Source: Leptolyngbyaceae cyanobacterium (GTDB taxonomy: Bacteria > Cyanobacteriota > Cyanobacteriia > Cyanobacteriales > Aerosakkonemataceae). From it: DNA of 64,000 nt. Below the pieces are notes generated by a model. The model did not search any database and was not told where the DNA came from. It saw nothing but the letters and a program-made list of their open reading frames with translations. Of the stretch, positions 63,898 to 64,000 are shown one piece after another. Every line of letters starts with the position of its first letter. Positions within the stretch are counted from its first letter, which is position 1. The position numbers and the translations under genes were made by a program. The stretch covers positions 32,847 through 96,846 of the forward strand of contig DATNQN010000055.1 of assembly GCA_036703985.1 (NCBI GenBank), written 5' to 3'.

Positions 63898-64000
63898 TAA
63901 CTTTCAGTCTGACACACCCATAAAAAATGGATATTCGTAAGTAGACGATCTTTTATGGTAACTAAACTTTTCGGGGCTCTCCGTAATGAATGGAAGGGGG

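Noticed and set aside
63955..64000. Frame starting at ATG 63955 (MVTKLFGALRNEWKG) running off the window end
   Set aside because: Only 15 codons are visible and there is no Shine-Dalgarno; too short to call.

Overview
The window is chromosomal DNA of a cyanobacterium. The evidence is dense copies of the HIP1 octamer (GCGATCGC), cyanobacteria-specific genes (ndhN of NDH-1, the clock-input gene ldpA, a ycf45-type ATPase, DUF1815 and DUF2839 proteins), and ribosomal-protein clusters in the usual cyanobacterial order. Short tandem repeats in most spacers and a palindromic repeat family suggest a large-genome filamentous (Oscillatoriales-like) lineage. That placement is inference. No phage, insertion sequence or CRISPR array was recognised. 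One strongly decayed pseudogene is present.

Layout. 1-26 kb is mixed housekeeping and accessory DNA: the glmU 3' end, an isoaspartyl peptidase, a SpoU-type RNA methylase, a membrane-anchored beta-lactamase-fold hydrolase, obg, a helicase pseudogene, deoC, recO, an MFS carrier, a GT4 glycosyltransferase, an APC permease, the gpmI-secG-metalloprotease cluster, nth, an ABC-F ATPase and an Rpn-type nuclease. Next comes a nitrite-assimilation block: nirB behind a candidate NtcA site, an fsa-type aldolase, nirD and a DUF2470 gene. 25.4-43.5 kb is one long minus-strand series running from rplC through the S10, spc and alpha clusters to rpmE and prfA, with secY, adk, infA, rpoA and truA inside. S14 and L30 are not in it. 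Many spacers in this run hold repeat-derived inverted arms that should fold in the polycistronic mRNA.

44-64 kb holds ndhN, then three paralogous von Willebrand A (VWA) proteins with a charged coiled-coil protein between the first two, then ldpA and the ycf45-type ATPase/R3H gene. A tRNA-Gln(UUG) follows, with a HAD phosphatase gene only 10 nt behind it, then a GH13-CBM20 amylase. A DNA-repair group comes next: a NurA-domain nuclease, xseA-xseB, and recA behind a candidate LexA box. The end carries an FHA protein, an alpha/beta hydrolase, DUF1815 and DUF2839 genes and a DinG-like protein that has lost its Walker A motif.

The most interesting items are the uncharacterised VWA module, the NtcA-linked nirB-fsa-nirD block (the NAD(P)H-type enzyme, not the ferredoxin NirA usual in cyanobacteria), the tRNA-HAD arrangement, the inverted-repeat spacers in the ribosomal operon, HIP1 pairs acting as terminator stems, and the apparently ATPase-dead DinG paralogue.
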